A DNA stretch of 49,643 bases, from NCBI RefSeq assembly GCF_900114315.1, contig NZ_FOSQ01000020.1:1-49643 (forward strand), read 5' to 3'. Positions 1 to 8,498 of the stretch are shown here, piece by piece. The notes beneath the pieces are model-generated. The model was not told the origin of the DNA. It saw only the letters and a program-made list of their open reading frames with translations, and searched no databases. Source of the DNA: Falsiroseomonas stagni DSM 19981 (GTDB taxonomy: Bacteria > Pseudomonadota > Alphaproteobacteria > Acetobacterales > Acetobacteraceae). Each line of letters opens with the position of its first letter. Position 1 is the first letter of the stretch. The translations under genes and the position numbers were made by a program.

Positions 1-1
1 C

Positions 2-1912
2 GGCCAGACCCTGACCGGCAGCGGCACGCTCAAGGTCAAGGTCAGCGACGCCGCCGGCAACGACGGCACCGTCTTCAGCCAAGCCTACGTGTTCGACAAC
101 AGCGCACCGCCTATCGTCGGCATCACGAGTGCCTCGCCAGCCGGTGCGCGCACCGCGACCTTCACGGTCACCTTCGCCGAGGCGGTGACCGGCGTCGACG
201 CTGCCGACTTCACGCTGGCGATGACCCAGGGTGTGGCCGGCACCATCAGCGGCGTAAACGGCTCCGGCAGTACCTACAACGTTACGGTGGCCAGTATCGT
301 GGGCATCGGAACCATGCGGCTGGACCTCAGCGGGTCCGGTACGGGCATCGCGGACCTCGCCGGCAATACCATGGCCGGTGACTATACGGCCGGTACGACC
401 CGCAATGTGCTGGTCACCGGGCCTCGCCAGGTGGTCAGCGGCATCGACATCTCCTCCGACACCGGACGAAGCACCGCCGACTTCGTCACGTCTGCGCCGC
501 GCCAGACGATCACCGCAACGATCAGTGGGAAACTCAATGCCGGTGAACGTCTCCTCGGCAGCCTCGATGCTGGCGCCAACTGGACGGACGTGACCGGCAA
601 GGTCAGCGGCCAGAGCCTCAACTGGGTCGGCGCGGTGCTGCTTGAAGGTGATGCCCGGTCCATTCAACTCAAGGTCGTCGATACGTCTCGATATAGTGGC
701 GCCCTAAACGTCTTCGATACGTTCCGATACAGTGGCGCCGTGAGTGGCGCCGTGGCGGAGCAGTCTTACACCCTCGTCCGCACCGGCCCTGGCGTCCTCG
801 TGCAGGGCATCGACATCTCAGACGACACGGGCACGAGTGCGTCCGACTTCGTGACCGCCATCGCCAGCCAGACCATCACGGCAAGGCTCAGTGGTGCTCT
901 GGGCGCCAATTGGTTACAGGGTTCCACGGATAGTGGCCGGACATGGCGCGATATCAGCGACAAGGTGGGCGGCACCGACGGAACCGAGCTATCCTGGGAC
1001 GGCGCCTTGCTGCATCTCGGCCAGAATACTGTCCAATTCCGCGCCGTCGATGTCGCGGGCAATGCCGGCCTAGTATCGTACCAGCCCGTGCTGGTTGATA
1101 CCGCGGTCTCGATCACAGCCCTTGACGCAGACAAGCTTGAGGGGACTGGGGTCGAGTGGACCGATTTCAGCTTCAGTGTGATGCTCGCCAGCCCCACGGA
1201 CTGGGCAGCGACGGTCACCTGGCAGGTTACGGGCGCCAGGACCTATCAGGCGACCGCAAGTGACTTCTGGGACGGAACGACCGAAGGGAGGCCGAGCGGC
1301 AGCCTGACCTTTGCACCGGGCGAGGTTCAGAAGACATTGCTTATACGGGTCCGCGCCGACAGCATCTTCGCGCAGGATGTCACCTTCAGCGTGGCGATCG
1401 CTGCCGGTACAGCGGGGCTCAGCGTCCCCGTTGCAAGCGCCATCGGCGTGATTAGGAACGACGATGATCTGATCGGCGGAGCGTCTGACAATCGGCTGCT
1501 GGGCTCCAACTCCGCCGAAGCGATCCTGGGGCTGTCAGGCAACGACACGTTGATCGGGCAGGATGGCAACGATACGCTTGTCGGTGGCGCCGGGGGCGAC
1601 CGCCTCAGCGGCGGCGCGGGCGCAGACTTCTTCCGTTATGACAGCGTCGACGAAAGCACGTCACGAGCACGGGACACGATCGTAGACTTTCAGCTGGGGG
1701 ACCGGATCGACCTCTCGCGGATCGACGCCATTAGCCTTCTTGGCGGCGACCAGGCCTTCGTCTTCATCGGTAGCGCAGACTTCACCGCAGCCGGCCAAGT
1801 CAGGTTCGCGAACGGGATCGTCGAGGCCAATGTCGACGCCAACCTACACGCAACCTTCCGACTTGCCGTTATGGGCATCCATCCAGTCACCGCGGCTGAC
1901 TTCATCCTGTAG
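2..1912 (+). CDS. RTX/Ig-like secreted calcium-binding protein, 5' partial
   Basis: The frame is open from base 2, so the true start lies upstream of the window; a GTG at 89 is only an internal candidate. The visible part begins with Ig-like modules (SPAGARTATFTVTF and ADFTL motifs). Two related blocks of about 100 residues follow, each opening with a GIDIS-DTG motif, then a Calx-beta-like segment near 1110-1460 (SITALDADKLEGTG). Nonapeptide RTX repeats lie near 1525-1635 (SGNDTL, DGNDTL, GGAGGDRL). The end, DTIVDFQLGDRIDLS plus ADFIL, is the serralysin-type C-terminal domain. Known family behaviour: calcium-dependent folding outside the cell after type I secretion. No secretion genes lie in the window. 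Codon use is more mixed than in the genes to the right (more ATA, CTA, GTA), which may indicate transfer. Adhesin or enzyme function cannot be assigned from the C-terminal part. Confidence 0.85.
   Translation, partial: GQTLTGSGTLKVKVSDAAGNDGTVFSQAYVFDNSAPPIVGITSASPAGARTATFTVTFAEAVTGVDAADFTLAMTQGVAGTISGVNGSGSTYNVTVASIVGIGTMRLDLSGSGTGIADLAGNTMAGDYTAGTTRNVLVTGPRQVVSGIDISSDTGRSTADFVTSAPRQTITATISGKLNAGERLLGSLDAGANWTDVTGKVSGQSLNWVGAVLLEGDARSIQLKVVDTSRYSGALNVFDTFRYSGAVSGAVAEQSYTLVRTGPGVLVQGIDISDDTGTSASDFVTAIASQTITARLSGALGANWLQGSTDSGRTWRDISDKVGGTDGTELSWDGALLHLGQNTVQFRAVDVAGNAGLVSYQPVLVDTAVSITALDADKLEGTGVEWTDFSFSVMLASPTDWAATVTWQVTGARTYQATASDFWDGTTEGRPSGSLTFAPGEVQKTLLIRVRADSIFAQDVTFSVAIAAGTAGLSVPVASAIGVIRNDDDLIGGASDNRLLGSNSAEAILGLSGNDTLIGQDGNDTLVGGAGGDRLSGGAGADFFRYDSVDESTSRARDTIVDFQLGDRIDLSRIDAISLLGGDQAFVFIGSADFTAAGQVRFANGIVEANVDANLHATFRLAVMGIHPVTAADFIL
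678..739 (+). repeat. Short tandem duplication (period 36) inside the RTX gene
   Basis: Two copies of a 26-base segment start at 678 and 714 and match at 23 of 26 positions. They encode VDTSRYSGA and FDTFRYSGA. The duplication lies between the two Ig-like blocks and keeps the reading frame. Confidence 0.6.
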
Positions 1913-1960
1913 GGGCTGAGCAGAAGGAGCGCGGCGCCGATTGCCGCACTTTGGACTAGA

Positions 1961-2977
1961 TGTGCAGTCCCGGAGTGTGGTGGTGCGTTCCCCCGTGACC
2001 AGGAGGACGCCCTATGGCAGCAGGTCTTCACGGCTCAGCCCGAACGCCGCCGCGAGTTCGAGCCGAACTCCAAGCGGCGCAAGCGTCGACCCGCGCCCTC
2101 GCCGCCCAGTAGGGCTTGAACCCCAGAACAGTAGCCAAGTGGCGCGCCCGGCGGATCACCGCCGATGCACCGATGGGGCCACGCCAGCCCCGCAGCACCA
2201 CCCTGACCGAGGCCGAGGAGGCGATCATCGTCGAGTTCCGGCGCCTTACCCTCCTGCTGCCGCTCGATGACGTCATGGGCTGCCTGCGGGATACGATCAC
2301 GAAGCTCAGCCGCAGCGCGCTCCACCGCTGCCTGGAGCGTCACGGCATATCCCGTTTGCCCCAAAACGAAGAGGCGACCTCAAAGCGTAAGCGCTTCGCC
2401 GAAACCACCATCGGCTACGCCCATATCGACATCTGCGAGCTGCGCCTGGCCGAGGGTAAGCTCTTCATGTTCCTCGCCATCGACCGGGCGTCCAAGTTCA
2501 CCCACGTCGCTTTCCTGCCGGCCGCAACCAAGCTGAACGGTGCCGCCTTTCTCCGCGAGGTCGTGGCCACCTTCCCCTATGCCATCCACACCGTGCTGAC
2601 CGACAACGGCATGGCCTTCGCCGACCTGCCAAGATACCGCGATGGCCCCACCGCCCAGTGGATGGGCCACATCTTCGACCGTGTCTGCGGCGAGCACGGC
2701 ATCAAGCACAAGCTCACCAAGCCCTATCATCCCTGGACCAACGGCCGGGCCGAACGGATGATCCGCACCGTCAAGGAGGCCACCATCAAGGCCTGCCACT
2801 ATCCCGACCTTGAGGCCCTAAAGGCCCCCGTCCTGGCCTTCGTCCAAGCCTATGATTTCGGCAAGCATCTCAAGGCACTGCGATGGCGAACACCCTTCCA
2901 GGCCATCTGCGAGGCCTGGACCAACGATCCATTAAGCTTCAAAATCAACCCCCACCATCTCATCCCGGGACCACACA
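1961..2977 (+). mobile_element. IS481-family insertion sequence, decayed
   Basis: This 1017-base element holds an IS481-type transposase gene. Its ends are imperfect inverted repeats: 1961-1973 (TGTGCAGTCCCGG) and the reverse complement of 2965-2977 (TGTGTGGTCCCGG), 11 of 13 identical. Both start with TGTG, as in IS481. The left flank 1955-1960 reads ACTAGA, matching the NCTAGN target known for IS481. The right flank 2978-2983 reads CCTACG, so there is no exact target duplication. That points to a mutated duplication or to recombination between copies. The boundaries are inferred from the repeats. The right end abuts the stop codon of the cupin gene on the other strand. Confidence 0.75.
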
Positions 2978-2979
2978 CC
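2014..2979 (+). pseudogene. IS481-family transposase with an in-frame amber codon
   Basis: Translation from the ATG at 2014 (preceded by AGGAGGA) gives MAAGLHGSARTPPRV and then a TAG at 2110-2112 as codon 33. The same frame continues as GLNPRTVAKW, the usual end of the helix-turn-helix in this family, where a Tyr is normally found at the TAG position. The rest is intact: integrase-core residues D139 (HIDI), D197 (TDNG) and E247 (NGRAER), and the terminal motif NPHHLIPGPHT. No stop codon lies inside the element, so the frame runs on to 3078 in flanking DNA. In an NCTAGN target the codon after HT would be TAG; here it is TAC. Restart at TTG 2116 would lose the N-terminal DNA-binding part. Probably inactive. 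Confidence 0.8.
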
Positions 2980-3347
2980 TACGCGACCACCACCGGCGCC
3001 GTGATCACCAGGAACACCAGATTGCCCAGGCCCGTATTGTGCAGCGCATGGGGCACGGTCGGCGGGATGAAGACGTAGCTGTTCTTCCGCACGATAACCT
3101 TGCGATCGCCGATGGTCAGCAGGCCCTCGCCCTCGATGAAATGGTAGATCTGTTCCTTGGCATCATGGGCATGCAGCGCGACATGCGCGCGCGGCTCGTA
3201 GGAGGAGATGCGGTAGTCGATCACCCGCGACCCGCCCTCCCCCGCCGCCACCAGGATTTTTGACAGCGCCCCGCCATGGTGGCCGGGGCTTTCCTCCCAC
3301 AGCACCTCGGCCAGTTCGCGCAGCACGGCATCCGTCGCGACACTCAT
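2979..3347 (-). CDS. Small cupin-domain protein, possibly trimmed at its end by the IS
   Basis: Single-domain cupin of 122 residues. Motif 1 is visible as HAHDAKEQIYHFIEGEG (HxH, Glu, Gly) and motif 2 as PPTVPHALHN, so the three-His/one-Glu metal site looks complete. The start ATG overlaps the TctC stop upstream as ATGA, so the two genes are likely translationally coupled. Cupins beside TctC receptors are often small metal-dependent dioxygenases or isomerases, or sensors; the substrate cannot be read here. The stop TAG (2979-2981) lies within the six bases next to the IS end. The last residues (TAPVVVA) may therefore be native, or a few original residues may have been lost. Confidence 0.8.
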   Translation of the reverse strand: MSVATDAVLRELAEVLWEESPGHHGGALSKILVAAGEGGSRVIDYRISSYEPRAHVALHAHDAKEQIYHFIEGEGLLTIGDRKVIVRKNSYVFIPPTVPHALHNTGLGNLVFLVITAPVVVA

Positions 3348-4300
3348 TCCGCCACCTCGAAGCGCACATGCCGGGCGAGGTCCGCCCAGCGGTTCAACTC
3401 GCCCTCCAGATAGGCGCGCATCTGGTCCGGCGTGCCGCCCTGCGCCTCCACCCCGATGCCGCGGAAGCGTTCCGCGATGCCGGGATCGCGCAGCGCGCGG
3501 GCGACGGCCTGCTGGATCTGGCTGGTGATCGCGGGCGGCATCCCCGCCGGACCCATCAGGCCAAGCCATTCATACAGCGCGAAGCCGGGGATCGCGGCTT
3601 CCGCGATGGTCGGTACCTGCGGCAGCGCGCCGCTGCGCGTCGCACCCGTGACGCCAAGCGCCCGCAACTGCCCCGCGGTGATGAAGGGATGCGCAGTCGG
3701 CAACACGGCGAAGACGTAGGAAAGCCGCCCCGCGACGAGGTCCGTCATCACCTGCCCGCCCCCGCGATAGGGGACGTGCACGGCCTGGATTCCCGCGGCG
3801 TGGTTGAACATCTCCGACGACAGGTGATTGCCGCTGCCATTGCCGGCGGAGCCGTAGTTCATCTGCCCCTGCTGGGCGCGGGCCAGGCTGATGAAGTCGG
3901 ACACGCTGCGCGCCGGCGATGACGGGTGCACCACCAGCACCGTCGGCACCAGCCCCACCAGGCTGACCGGCGTGAAATCCGTGCGCGCGTCATAGGGGAT
4001 GGTGCGGAACAGCACCGGGTTGGCCGCCAGCGCCGTGGTGCCCAGCACCAGCGTGTGGCCATCCGGCGCGCTGCGGGCGGCGAAGCCGAAGCCGATCATC
4101 GCGGCGCCGCCCGGCCGGTTGTCCACCACCACCTGCTGGCCGAGTTCGTCCCCCAGCTTCGGCGCCAGGATGCGCGCCGCGATATCGGTGATGCCGCCGG
4201 GGCCATAGGGCACGACCAGCCGGATCGGCCGATCCGGAAAGGCTGCCGCCGGCAGGGACAACCCCATCGCCAGCAACGCGCCAAGAACGAGACGCCGCAT
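3344..4300 (-). CDS. TctC/Bug-family periplasmic substrate-binding protein
   Basis: Periplasmic receptor of the tripartite tricarboxylate transporter type, 318 residues. The ATG at 4300 gives a signal peptide (MRRLVLGALLAMGLSLPAAA) followed by mature FPDRPIRLVVPYGPGG, the standard family start; the frame extends upstream but with no signal-like sequence. Family blocks DNRPGGA, YGSAGNGSGNH, HVPYRGGG and LPQVPTIAEA are present. Known family role: binding of carboxylates or other small organics for TctA/TctB. No TctA or TctB is in the window. It is cotranscribed with the cupin (ATGA overlap) and divergent from the NIPSNAP gene at 4380. Confidence 0.92.
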   Translation of the reverse strand: MRRLVLGALLAMGLSLPAAAFPDRPIRLVVPYGPGGITDIAARILAPKLGDELGQQVVVDNRPGGAAMIGFGFAARSAPDGHTLVLGTTALAANPVLFRTIPYDARTDFTPVSLVGLVPTVLVVHPSSPARSVSDFISLARAQQGQMNYGSAGNGSGNHLSSEMFNHAAGIQAVHVPYRGGGQVMTDLVAGRLSYVFAVLPTAHPFITAGQLRALGVTGATRSGALPQVPTIAEAAIPGFALYEWLGLMGPAGMPPAITSQIQQAVARALRDPGIAERFRGIGVEAQGGTPDQMRAYLEGELNRWADLARHVRFEVAE

Positions 4301-4379
4301 CCTTCGCTTCCTCCGTCCGGATATTGCCGGTTGGCGATGATTGGTCCCACGATGCGGGAGAAAATCAAGGGGGAAGCCG

Positions 4380-4988
4380 ATGATCGACGAGCTGCGCATC
4401 TACACGCTGCGGCCGGGCGCCATGCCGCGCTACCTGGACCTCGCGGCCCGAATCGCCGTCCCCATCCGCGGCGACCGCCACGGCAGGCTGCTCGGCTTCT
4501 GGTCCAACGAGGTCGGCGCCGCCAACAGCGTGGTGAATCTCTGGCGCCACGACAGCCTGGAAAGCCGCCAGGCCGTGCGGCGCACGCTGGAGGCGCTGCC
4601 GGCCTGGCGGGAACAATACCTGGCCGGCGTGCGCCCGCTGATGCTGCGCCAGGTCGTGCGCTTCATGGAGGCGGTGCTGCCGCTGGCCGCGCCCGCGACC
4701 CCCGGCCCCCACCTGTACGAGCAACGCCTGTTCCGCGCCCGCGCCGGAGAAGCAGGACGGCTGGCGGAGGCGCTGGCACGGGACGAGGAGCCAGGCCAGA
4801 TCGCGGTCTGGACCAGCTTCGCGGGGCCGATCAACGAAGCCGTGCAACTGCTGGCGCACCCCGACCCCGCCGCGCGATTCGCGCGCAGCCTCTGCGGGGA
4901 GGACGGCGCGATGGTCCGCCACGCCGCCATGATCGAGGAGGTGGAGACGAGCCTGATGCTGGCGGCGGTGCATTCGCCGCTGCGGTAG
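4380..4988 (+). CDS. NIPSNAP-family protein
   Basis: Protein of 202 residues beginning MIDELRIYTLRPGAMPRYL, with a repeated ferredoxin-like half near residue 110 (LYEQRLFRARAGEAGRL), as expected for the NIPSNAP dimeric alpha/beta-barrel fold. The ATG at 4380 follows a purine-rich ribosome site (AAGGGGGAAG). No catalytic residue is defined for the family; bacterial members lie in catabolic clusters and may be small monooxygenase-like or binding proteins. It stands alone on the + strand between leftward genes. A double-hairpin repeat follows at 4993-5046, between it and the convergent racemase-family gene. Confidence 0.8.
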   Translation: MIDELRIYTLRPGAMPRYLDLAARIAVPIRGDRHGRLLGFWSNEVGAANSVVNLWRHDSLESRQAVRRTLEALPAWREQYLAGVRPLMLRQVVRFMEAVLPLAAPATPGPHLYEQRLFRARAGEAGRLAEALARDEEPGQIAVWTSFAGPINEAVQLLAHPDPAARFARSLCGEDGAMVRHAAMIEEVETSLMLAAVHSPLR

Positions 4989-4992
4989 CGAT

Positions 4993-5046
4993 GGGGAAGG
5001 CGCCGCCTTCCCCAAACCCCATCCGCCAGGGGCGAACCGCCCCTGG
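4993..5046. repeat. Double-hairpin intergenic repeat, copy A (likely bidirectional terminator)
   Basis: The first hairpin, 4993-5013, has a 9-bp stem GGGGAAGGC closed by a GCC loop. The second, 5026-5046, has a 9-bp stem CCAGGGGCG with an AAC loop, followed by ACC. It lies between two convergent stop codons (4988 and 5063). Three further copies with the same plan occur at 32941, 43483 and, inverted, 43564. There is no U-tract, so termination is inferred from position and pairing. Confidence 0.75.
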
Positions 5047-5062
5047 ACCGTCCGCAGATGGG

Positions 5063-5734
5063 TCAGCCCATCACGCGCTGCGCATCCCAGGCGGTGGCCT
5101 GGATGGAGGACAGCGCCGGCTTGGCGAAGCGCGCCGCCAGGCCGCCCAGCACGGCATGGGTCGGCAACTGGGAACAGCCGATGAAAAGGGCGTCGCAATC
5201 CTCCCCCATCGTCGCCTCCGCCAGCCCGCGCACCTCCTCCGCCGTGATGCGGCCGAGCGCGTTCACATCCGGTGCGCGGAACGTCGCCAGCCGCTCCACC
5301 GCGATCCCGCCATCGGCGAGGAAATCCGTGAGCTGCTCGTTCACCGCATCCTGGTAGGGCGTCACGACGGCGATGCGCCTGGCCCCCGCGGCCTGCAACG
5401 CCACCACCATGGCGCGTGCCGTCGTCACCACCGGCAGGCCGGTGACGCGGGAGAGTTCCGCCTGCAATTCGGCATCGCCCTTCGGCCCGCTGATGAAGCC
5501 CGCGGCCGTGCAGCCATAGGCAAGGATATCATGCGTGGCACTGCAGAAATGCTGCGCGGCCAGCGCCACCGCGGCATCGCGATAGGCGGGCATCGTCCCC
5601 CGCGTCAGCAGCCCGGCGCCGCGCGGGATGCCCACGCGCGTGACGGAGGAGCCCGGCGGCAGCCAGGCCGCGAGCTCCCCTTCCATCGTCGTGTTGTTGA
5701 TCGGCACCATCAGGCCGACACGAAGGGCACGCAT
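5063..5734 (-). CDS. Maleate isomerase / Asp-Glu racemase superfamily protein
   Basis: Protein of 223 residues. The N-terminal NNTTMEGE motif (13-20) and two cysteines in YGCTAAG (Cys75) and GCSQLPT (Cys187) place it in the maleate isomerase/arylmalonate decarboxylase branch of the Asp/Glu racemase superfamily. Having both cysteines favours an isomerase or racemase over arylmalonate decarboxylase, which keeps only the second. The substrate is likely a small dicarboxylate or hydantoin-like acid. The start at 5734 overlaps the stop of the CMD gene by one base (TGATG). It is the last gene of a three-gene leftward operon from 7373. Confidence 0.82.
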   Translation of the reverse strand: MRALRVGLMVPINNTTMEGELAAWLPPGSSVTRVGIPRGAGLLTRGTMPAYRDAAVALAAQHFCSATHDILAYGCTAAGFISGPKGDAELQAELSRVTGLPVVTTARAMVVALQAAGARRIAVVTPYQDAVNEQLTDFLADGGIAVERLATFRAPDVNALGRITAEEVRGLAEATMGEDCDALFIGCSQLPTHAVLGGLAARFAKPALSSIQATAWDAQRVMG

Positions 5735-6294
5735 CACAGCGCACCCAGCGGATCGGGCGTGTTGTCCGGCAGCGGCGGCCGCGCCGTGTTCAGCACCATC
5801 GCCAGCATCGTGTAGTAGCCACACAGCGCCAGCAGATCGAGCACGCCGGCCCGGCCGAAGCGCGCCACCGCCTGGTCGTAGAGCGCATCCGGCGGCGTGC
5901 CGTCCCTGTGCACGGCCACGGCGAAATCATGCACCAGCGCCTGGTCGTCATTCATGTCGGACGGCCGCTGGCCCGCCGCGATGGCGGCGATGATCGGCTC
6001 CGGCAGGCCCTCCGCGCGGGCGATGCGGGCATGGGCGAACCATTCGTACTGGCAGGTCCACTTCCGCGCCGTCACCAGGATCAGCAGTTCCACGAGTGAC
6101 TGCGTGATGCCCGTGCCGAAGCGCAGATGCTCCCCCAGCGCCTGCACGCGCATGGCAAGCTGGGGGTTGTGCAGCAGCGCCAGGAAGGGCCCGCGCACGC
6201 TGCCGCGCGGCCCGCCGGCGATGGCGGAGGCGACCTCCTTCTGCGCGTCGTTCATCTGATCCGCCGGGATGGCGGGGAACCGGACCTCGTTCAT
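5734..6294 (-). CDS. Carboxymuconolactone decarboxylase (CMD/AhpD-like) family protein
   Basis: All-helical CMD-family protein of 186 residues. The core CQYEWFAHARIARAEG motif (near 82-97) has the conserved Glu and His. There is a single Cys rather than the CxxC of AhpD peroxidases, so disulfide reductase activity is unlikely; a decarboxylase or lactone-processing role is possible. The start overlaps the stop of the propeller gene as ATGA (6291-6294), and its own stop overlaps the next ATG. Close packing suggests fixed-ratio production of the three proteins. The substrate is unknown. Confidence 0.85.
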   Translation of the reverse strand: MNEVRFPAIPADQMNDAQKEVASAIAGGPRGSVRGPFLALLHNPQLAMRVQALGEHLRFGTGITQSLVELLILVTARKWTCQYEWFAHARIARAEGLPEPIIAAIAAGQRPSDMNDDQALVHDFAVAVHRDGTPPDALYDQAVARFGRAGVLDLLALCGYYTMLAMVLNTARPPLPDNTPDPLGAL

Positions 6295-7373
6295 GCCGCG
6301 TGCTTCCTCGCCATGGGGTGGTTGAGTTCCGCCGCGGTCTGCACCGGGCGGGTGATGGAATGGGGTTGCTGCCGGATGTCATCGGGCAGGCTGCGCCACA
6401 GCAGGGCGCGGAGTTCGCCGAAGACATGCGGCAGGCGGGTCCAGTTCTCCCCGCCATCCGTGCTGCGGAAGACTTCCCCCAGATTGGTGCAGCACAGCAG
6501 GAACATCGGGTCCGCGGGATCGGCGGCGATGCACCAGACCGTGCTGTTCACGCCGCCCGGCAGCCCCGCATCCTCCCAGGTCCGGCCATGGTCGCGCGAG
6601 CGCAGGAGAAACCCGTCATTCCCCGGCGGGCCATTGCCGCTGCCCAGGAACACCACGCCCGACCCATCCGCGCGCGGCGTCACGCCGCGGGTATAGGGCC
6701 AGGGCGTCGGCAAATCCTGGATCACCCAGTTCGCGCCATCATCCTCGCTGCGATGCAGCCCGCGATTGGTGGTGGCCAGCATCGCCTTGCCGCCCCCGGG
6801 CAATGGCACCACGGCCAGCCCATGCACATCGCCGGAAACAAGCCCGTTGCCCCGCTCAGACCAGGTCAGCCCCCGGTCGCGGCTGACGAAAATGCTGCCG
6901 ATCTCGACCGAGGCCCAGACCGTGCCATCATCCACCGGGTCGAACAGGATCTGCGTGACCCGCGTCGGCCCCATGTTCTGCGTCGAGAAATCCGCGATGC
7001 CGGGCGCGGGCATCCGCGCCCAGCTCTGCCCCGCATCGGTGGACCGCCAGAACCCCGCCGGCCTGGTGCCCGCGATCAGCACATCCGGGTCCTTCGGATC
7101 GATGGCGATGGCCCAGACATCCTCCATCGGCGCCCCGTCTTCAGGGATCGGCAGCCTGGTGAAGCGCGCCTTCGGCTCGTCCCAGCGATAGACGCCCATG
7201 TCGGTGGCGGCGAACATGCGCCCAGGCGTCGCGGGATGGGCGGCGAAGCCCCAGACGCGGGCTTCCAGATACATCCCGGAATGGCTGTTCGGATGGACCC
7301 AGCTCTGGCCGAGATCCTCGCTGAACCACGCCGAATGGCCGGCCGTGCCGGCATAGAGGTATTTGGCGGCCAA
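6291..7373 (-). CDS. Asp-box (BNR/sortilin-like) beta-propeller protein
   Basis: Protein of 360 residues with six Asp-box motifs of the form SxDxGxxW: SEDLGQSW (18-25), STDAGQSW, SRDRGLTW, SEDDGANW, SRDHGRTW and STDGGENW. This predicts a beta-propeller resembling sialidase, Vps10 or YCF48 folds. There is no signal peptide, so it is probably cytoplasmic. The sialidase catalytic arginine triad is not evident, so glycosidase activity is not claimed. It is the first gene of a leftward operon with a CMD protein and a maleate isomerase-like enzyme, each overlapping the next. A scaffold or an uncharacterised lyase/hydrolase is possible. Confidence 0.8.
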   Translation of the reverse strand: MAAKYLYAGTAGHSAWFSEDLGQSWVHPNSHSGMYLEARVWGFAAHPATPGRMFAATDMGVYRWDEPKARFTRLPIPEDGAPMEDVWAIAIDPKDPDVLIAGTRPAGFWRSTDAGQSWARMPAPGIADFSTQNMGPTRVTQILFDPVDDGTVWASVEIGSIFVSRDRGLTWSERGNGLVSGDVHGLAVVPLPGGGKAMLATTNRGLHRSEDDGANWVIQDLPTPWPYTRGVTPRADGSGVVFLGSGNGPPGNDGFLLRSRDHGRTWEDAGLPGGVNSTVWCIAADPADPMFLLCCTNLGEVFRSTDGGENWTRLPHVFGELRALLWRSLPDDIRQQPHSITRPVQTAAELNHPMARKHAA

Positions 7374-7474
7374 GCGTTCCTCCGCACGGGTCGTGCTTGA
7401 CCCCTGGGGCGAATCAATCCCACCATACGAAAAACAATGTCAAGGCGGCGACGCCGCGCCCGGAGGAATACGTC

Positions 7475-8446
7475 ATGAGGATCACCCGACGCGCCGTGCT
7501 CGGCGCGAGCGCGCTGCCGCTGCTGGCCGCCCCCCTGCGCGCGCAGGGCGGTTTCCCCCAGCGCCCCATCCGCATCGTGATCGGCTTCCCGCCGGGCGGC
7601 GGGATCGACATCCTGGCCCGGCTGATGGCGCCGCACATGACCGCGCGCCTCGGCCAGCCCGTGGTGGTGGAAAACCGCCCCGGCGCCAATGGCCTGGTGG
7701 CGACCCAGGCCGTGCTGGGGGCGGAGGCCGATGGCCATACGATCTTCTTCGGCACCACCGGCAACCTGGCGGTGAATGCGGGCCTCTACCCCAATGCCGG
7801 CTTCGACCTGCTGCGGGACATGGCGCCGCTGTCCCTGGTGGCCTCCCTGCCCTTCGTCATGGTGGTGAATCCCGGCGTCGCGGCGCAGACCGTCGGCGAG
7901 TTCATCGCGCTGGCCAAGGCGCGGCCCGGGACGCTCAACTACGCCTCCTCCGGCAATGGCGGGCTGCCGCATCTGTCGGGCGAATTGCTGAACGCCCAGG
8001 CGGGGATCAGCACCATCCACGTGCCCTATCGCGGCAGCGCGCCCGCCTTCACGGATGTGATCGCCGGGCAGTGCCAGTTCATGTTCGACGCGCTCGCCAT
8101 CGCGCAGCCGCACATCGCCTCCGGCCGCGTCCGCGCGCTGGGCGTCACCGGGCCGGCGGCGATGGCATCCCTGCCGGGCGTGCCGCCGGTGGCGGCGACG
8201 GTGCCGGGGTATGAGGTGGTGAACTGGTACGGCATGACGCTCCGCGCCGGCACGCCCGCGCCGATCGTGACGCGGCTCCAGGCGGAGATCGCCGCCGCGC
8301 TCCGGGTGCCGGAGGTGGCGGAGCGCTCCGCCGTGCTCGGCCTCGACCTCATCGGCACGTCACCCGACGAATTCGCCACCTTCCAGCGCGCCGAGATCGC
8401 GAAATGGGGTGAGGTCGTGCGCCGCGGCAACATCAAGCCGGATTGA
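7475..8446 (+). CDS. TctC/Bug-family periplasmic substrate-binding protein
   Basis: Receptor of 323 residues. The ATG at 7475 is preceded by GGAGGAA and gives a twin-arginine-like signal (MRITRRAVLGASALPLL) ending near LRAQG, then mature FPQRPIRIVIGFPPGGG. Family blocks ENRPGANG, YASSGNGGLPH and HVPYRGSAP are present. Divergent from the propeller operon across about 100 bases, and 52 bases upstream of the deaminase-like gene, so it probably shares that transcript. The ligand is unknown. It is one of four TctC paralogues here, all without transporter subunits. Confidence 0.92.
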   Translation: MRITRRAVLGASALPLLAAPLRAQGGFPQRPIRIVIGFPPGGGIDILARLMAPHMTARLGQPVVVENRPGANGLVATQAVLGAEADGHTIFFGTTGNLAVNAGLYPNAGFDLLRDMAPLSLVASLPFVMVVNPGVAAQTVGEFIALAKARPGTLNYASSGNGGLPHLSGELLNAQAGISTIHVPYRGSAPAFTDVIAGQCQFMFDALAIAQPHIASGRVRALGVTGPAAMASLPGVPPVAATVPGYEVVNWYGMTLRAGTPAPIVTRLQAEIAAALRVPEVAERSAVLGLDLIGTSPDEFATFQRAEIAKWGEVVRRGNIKPD

Positions 8447-8498
8447 GGCCGCGCGCCGCGCTGCGTAGCCTGCCCGCGCAGCCCGGAAGGATCATGCC

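Noticed and set aside
1955-1960. Perfect 6-base target duplication for the IS
   Set aside because: ACTAGA on the left and CCTACG on the right agree at only three positions.
2116-3078. Intact transposase from TTG 2116 to 3078
   Set aside because: The upstream frame carries the family N-terminus before an amber codon, and the last 33 codons are cupin antisense beyond the IS end.
3926-5815. 629-codon + strand frame across TctC, NIPSNAP and racemase genes
   Set aside because: Arg/Pro/His-rich shadow frame of three supported genes.
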